Positions 27,129-27,419 of a stretch of 27,419 nt of DNA are shown here, in pieces (position 1 is the stretch's first letter; each line of letters starts with the position of its first letter). The stretch lies in assembly GCA_947483545.1 (NCBI GenBank), contig CANKNP010000020.1:1-27419 (forward strand), given 5' to 3'. Made by a program: the position numbers and the translations under genes. The notes below the pieces were generated by a model. The model saw only the letters and a list, made by a program, of their open reading frames with translations, was not told the origin of the DNA and made no database searches. This DNA comes from Deltaproteobacteria bacterium. Its GTDB lineage: Bacteria > Myxococcota > UBA796 > SXON01.

Positions 27129-27419
27129 CTACATCTCCTCCGGCTCGCATGGATCGTTCTCGACGCCGGGGGTGCCGGGGTCTGTCATGCCGTCAAGCAC
27201 GGTGGTCTGCACACACCAGTTGGCGGGGTCGTCGTTCTGCACGCCGTCCAGCTTATTGGGATCCAAGCCAAAACCCATGCCGGCTTCGATTGCATCGCTG
27301 TCCGTGTCATTGTAGTCGAACACGTCCACGTCGATGCCGGCGGGGCTGGTGAGCTCCAGTTCGTCGTCATTGTTCGCGATGGCGATGCCGTTTCCGTGAC
27401 CCTGACCCTCGGGGGGCGA
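27129..27419 (-). CDS. Lamin-tail-domain protein, C-terminal part, cut by the window edge
   Basis: The frame runs open from the right edge (5' end missing) to a TAG at 27129 and encodes 96 residues: GIAIANNDDELELTSPAG, then VDVFDYNDTDSD, GFGLDPNKLDG, NDDPANWCVQTT and DPGTPGVENDPC. This is the closing half of a lamin-tail (LTD) domain as found in secreted or lipid-anchored proteins of myxobacteria-like bacteria: N-N-x-D-E-x-x-L, V-D-x-x-x-Y, L-D-P, W-C, G-T-P-G-x-x-N. The two cysteines probably pair. An internal GTG at 27329 is not the true start. Confidence 0.75.
   Translation of the reverse strand, partial: SPPEGQGHGNGIAIANNDDELELTSPAGIDVDVFDYNDTDSDAIEAGMGFGLDPNKLDGVQNDDPANWCVQTTVLDGMTDPGTPGVENDPCEPEEM

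Noticed and set aside
1..27419. tRNA, rRNA, riboswitch or transposase genes
   Set aside because: Reading both strands I saw no tRNA cloverleaf ending, no rRNA segment, no riboswitch-like leader and no transposase or integrase motif; a covariance-model scan would be needed to exclude small RNAs.

Overview
The window is 27.4 kb of GC-rich, densely coding bacterial chromosome with no plasmid, phage or transposase gene. The gene content suggests a Myxococcota-like (deltaproteobacterial) lineage: several lipoproteins with short signal peptides, a protein joining MopE-type D-D-D-G/DCDD metal-binding repeats to RCC1-like propeller repeats, a small Cys-rich lipoprotein, a TIG-domain lipoprotein, pilin-like proteins ending in a DxDxDG segment, and a lamin-tail-type C-terminus at the right edge. 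The assignment is inferred from gene families; there is no rRNA or other phylogenetic marker here.

Layout. (1) 1-3.8 kb: hairpin repeats, a MmcQ/YjbR protein (-), a coupled three-lipoprotein operon (+), a small unknown gene (-) and a truncated nucleotidyltransferase (+). (2) 3.8-8.4 kb (-): a molybdenum hydroxylase operon encoding a Tat-exported fused [2Fe-2S]/Mo subunit, a PaoB-like FAD subunit, a 75-aa FGE-like fragment and a lipoprotein, all joined by 4-nt stop/start overlaps. (3) 8.5-12.1 kb: MopE/RCC1 lipoprotein (+), VOC protein (-), a twin-dyad intergenic region, SelO (+). (4) 12.1-14.4 kb: two broken genes meeting tail to tail, then three small membrane proteins. (5) 14.4-18.3 kb (-): a translationally coupled trio of fused alpha/beta dehydrogenase E1, FabD-like acyltransferase and HD phosphohydrolase. 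(6) 18.3-19.0 kb: a non-coding island of hairpins. (7) 19.0-21.8 kb: SixA phosphatase, helical-repeat protein, adenosylhomocysteinase-like protein (all -) and a second YjbR protein (+). (8) 21.8-24.5 kb: hairpin cluster, tandem pilin-like paralogues (+), and a coupled GNAT/unknown/DUF6941-like operon (-). (9) 24.5-27.4 kb: MurJ-like flippase coupled to an O-antigen-ligase-like protein (+), converging on a lamin-tail protein cut by the window edge.

Three patterns run across the window. First, many genes that begin a transcription unit have no Shine-Dalgarno sequence but carry a TA-starting hexamer 5-6 nt before the start codon, the layout expected of leaderless transcripts. Second, within operons at least ten gene pairs overlap by four bases (ATGA, GTGA or TTGA). 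Third, several families of hairpin repeats sit between genes. The best candidates for new biology are the widespread leaderless layout, the E1-acyltransferase-HD operon whose acyltransferase lacks the malonate-binding arginine, and a Tat-exported molybdoenzyme that appears to start at CTG. I found no unmistakable new defence or mobile system.
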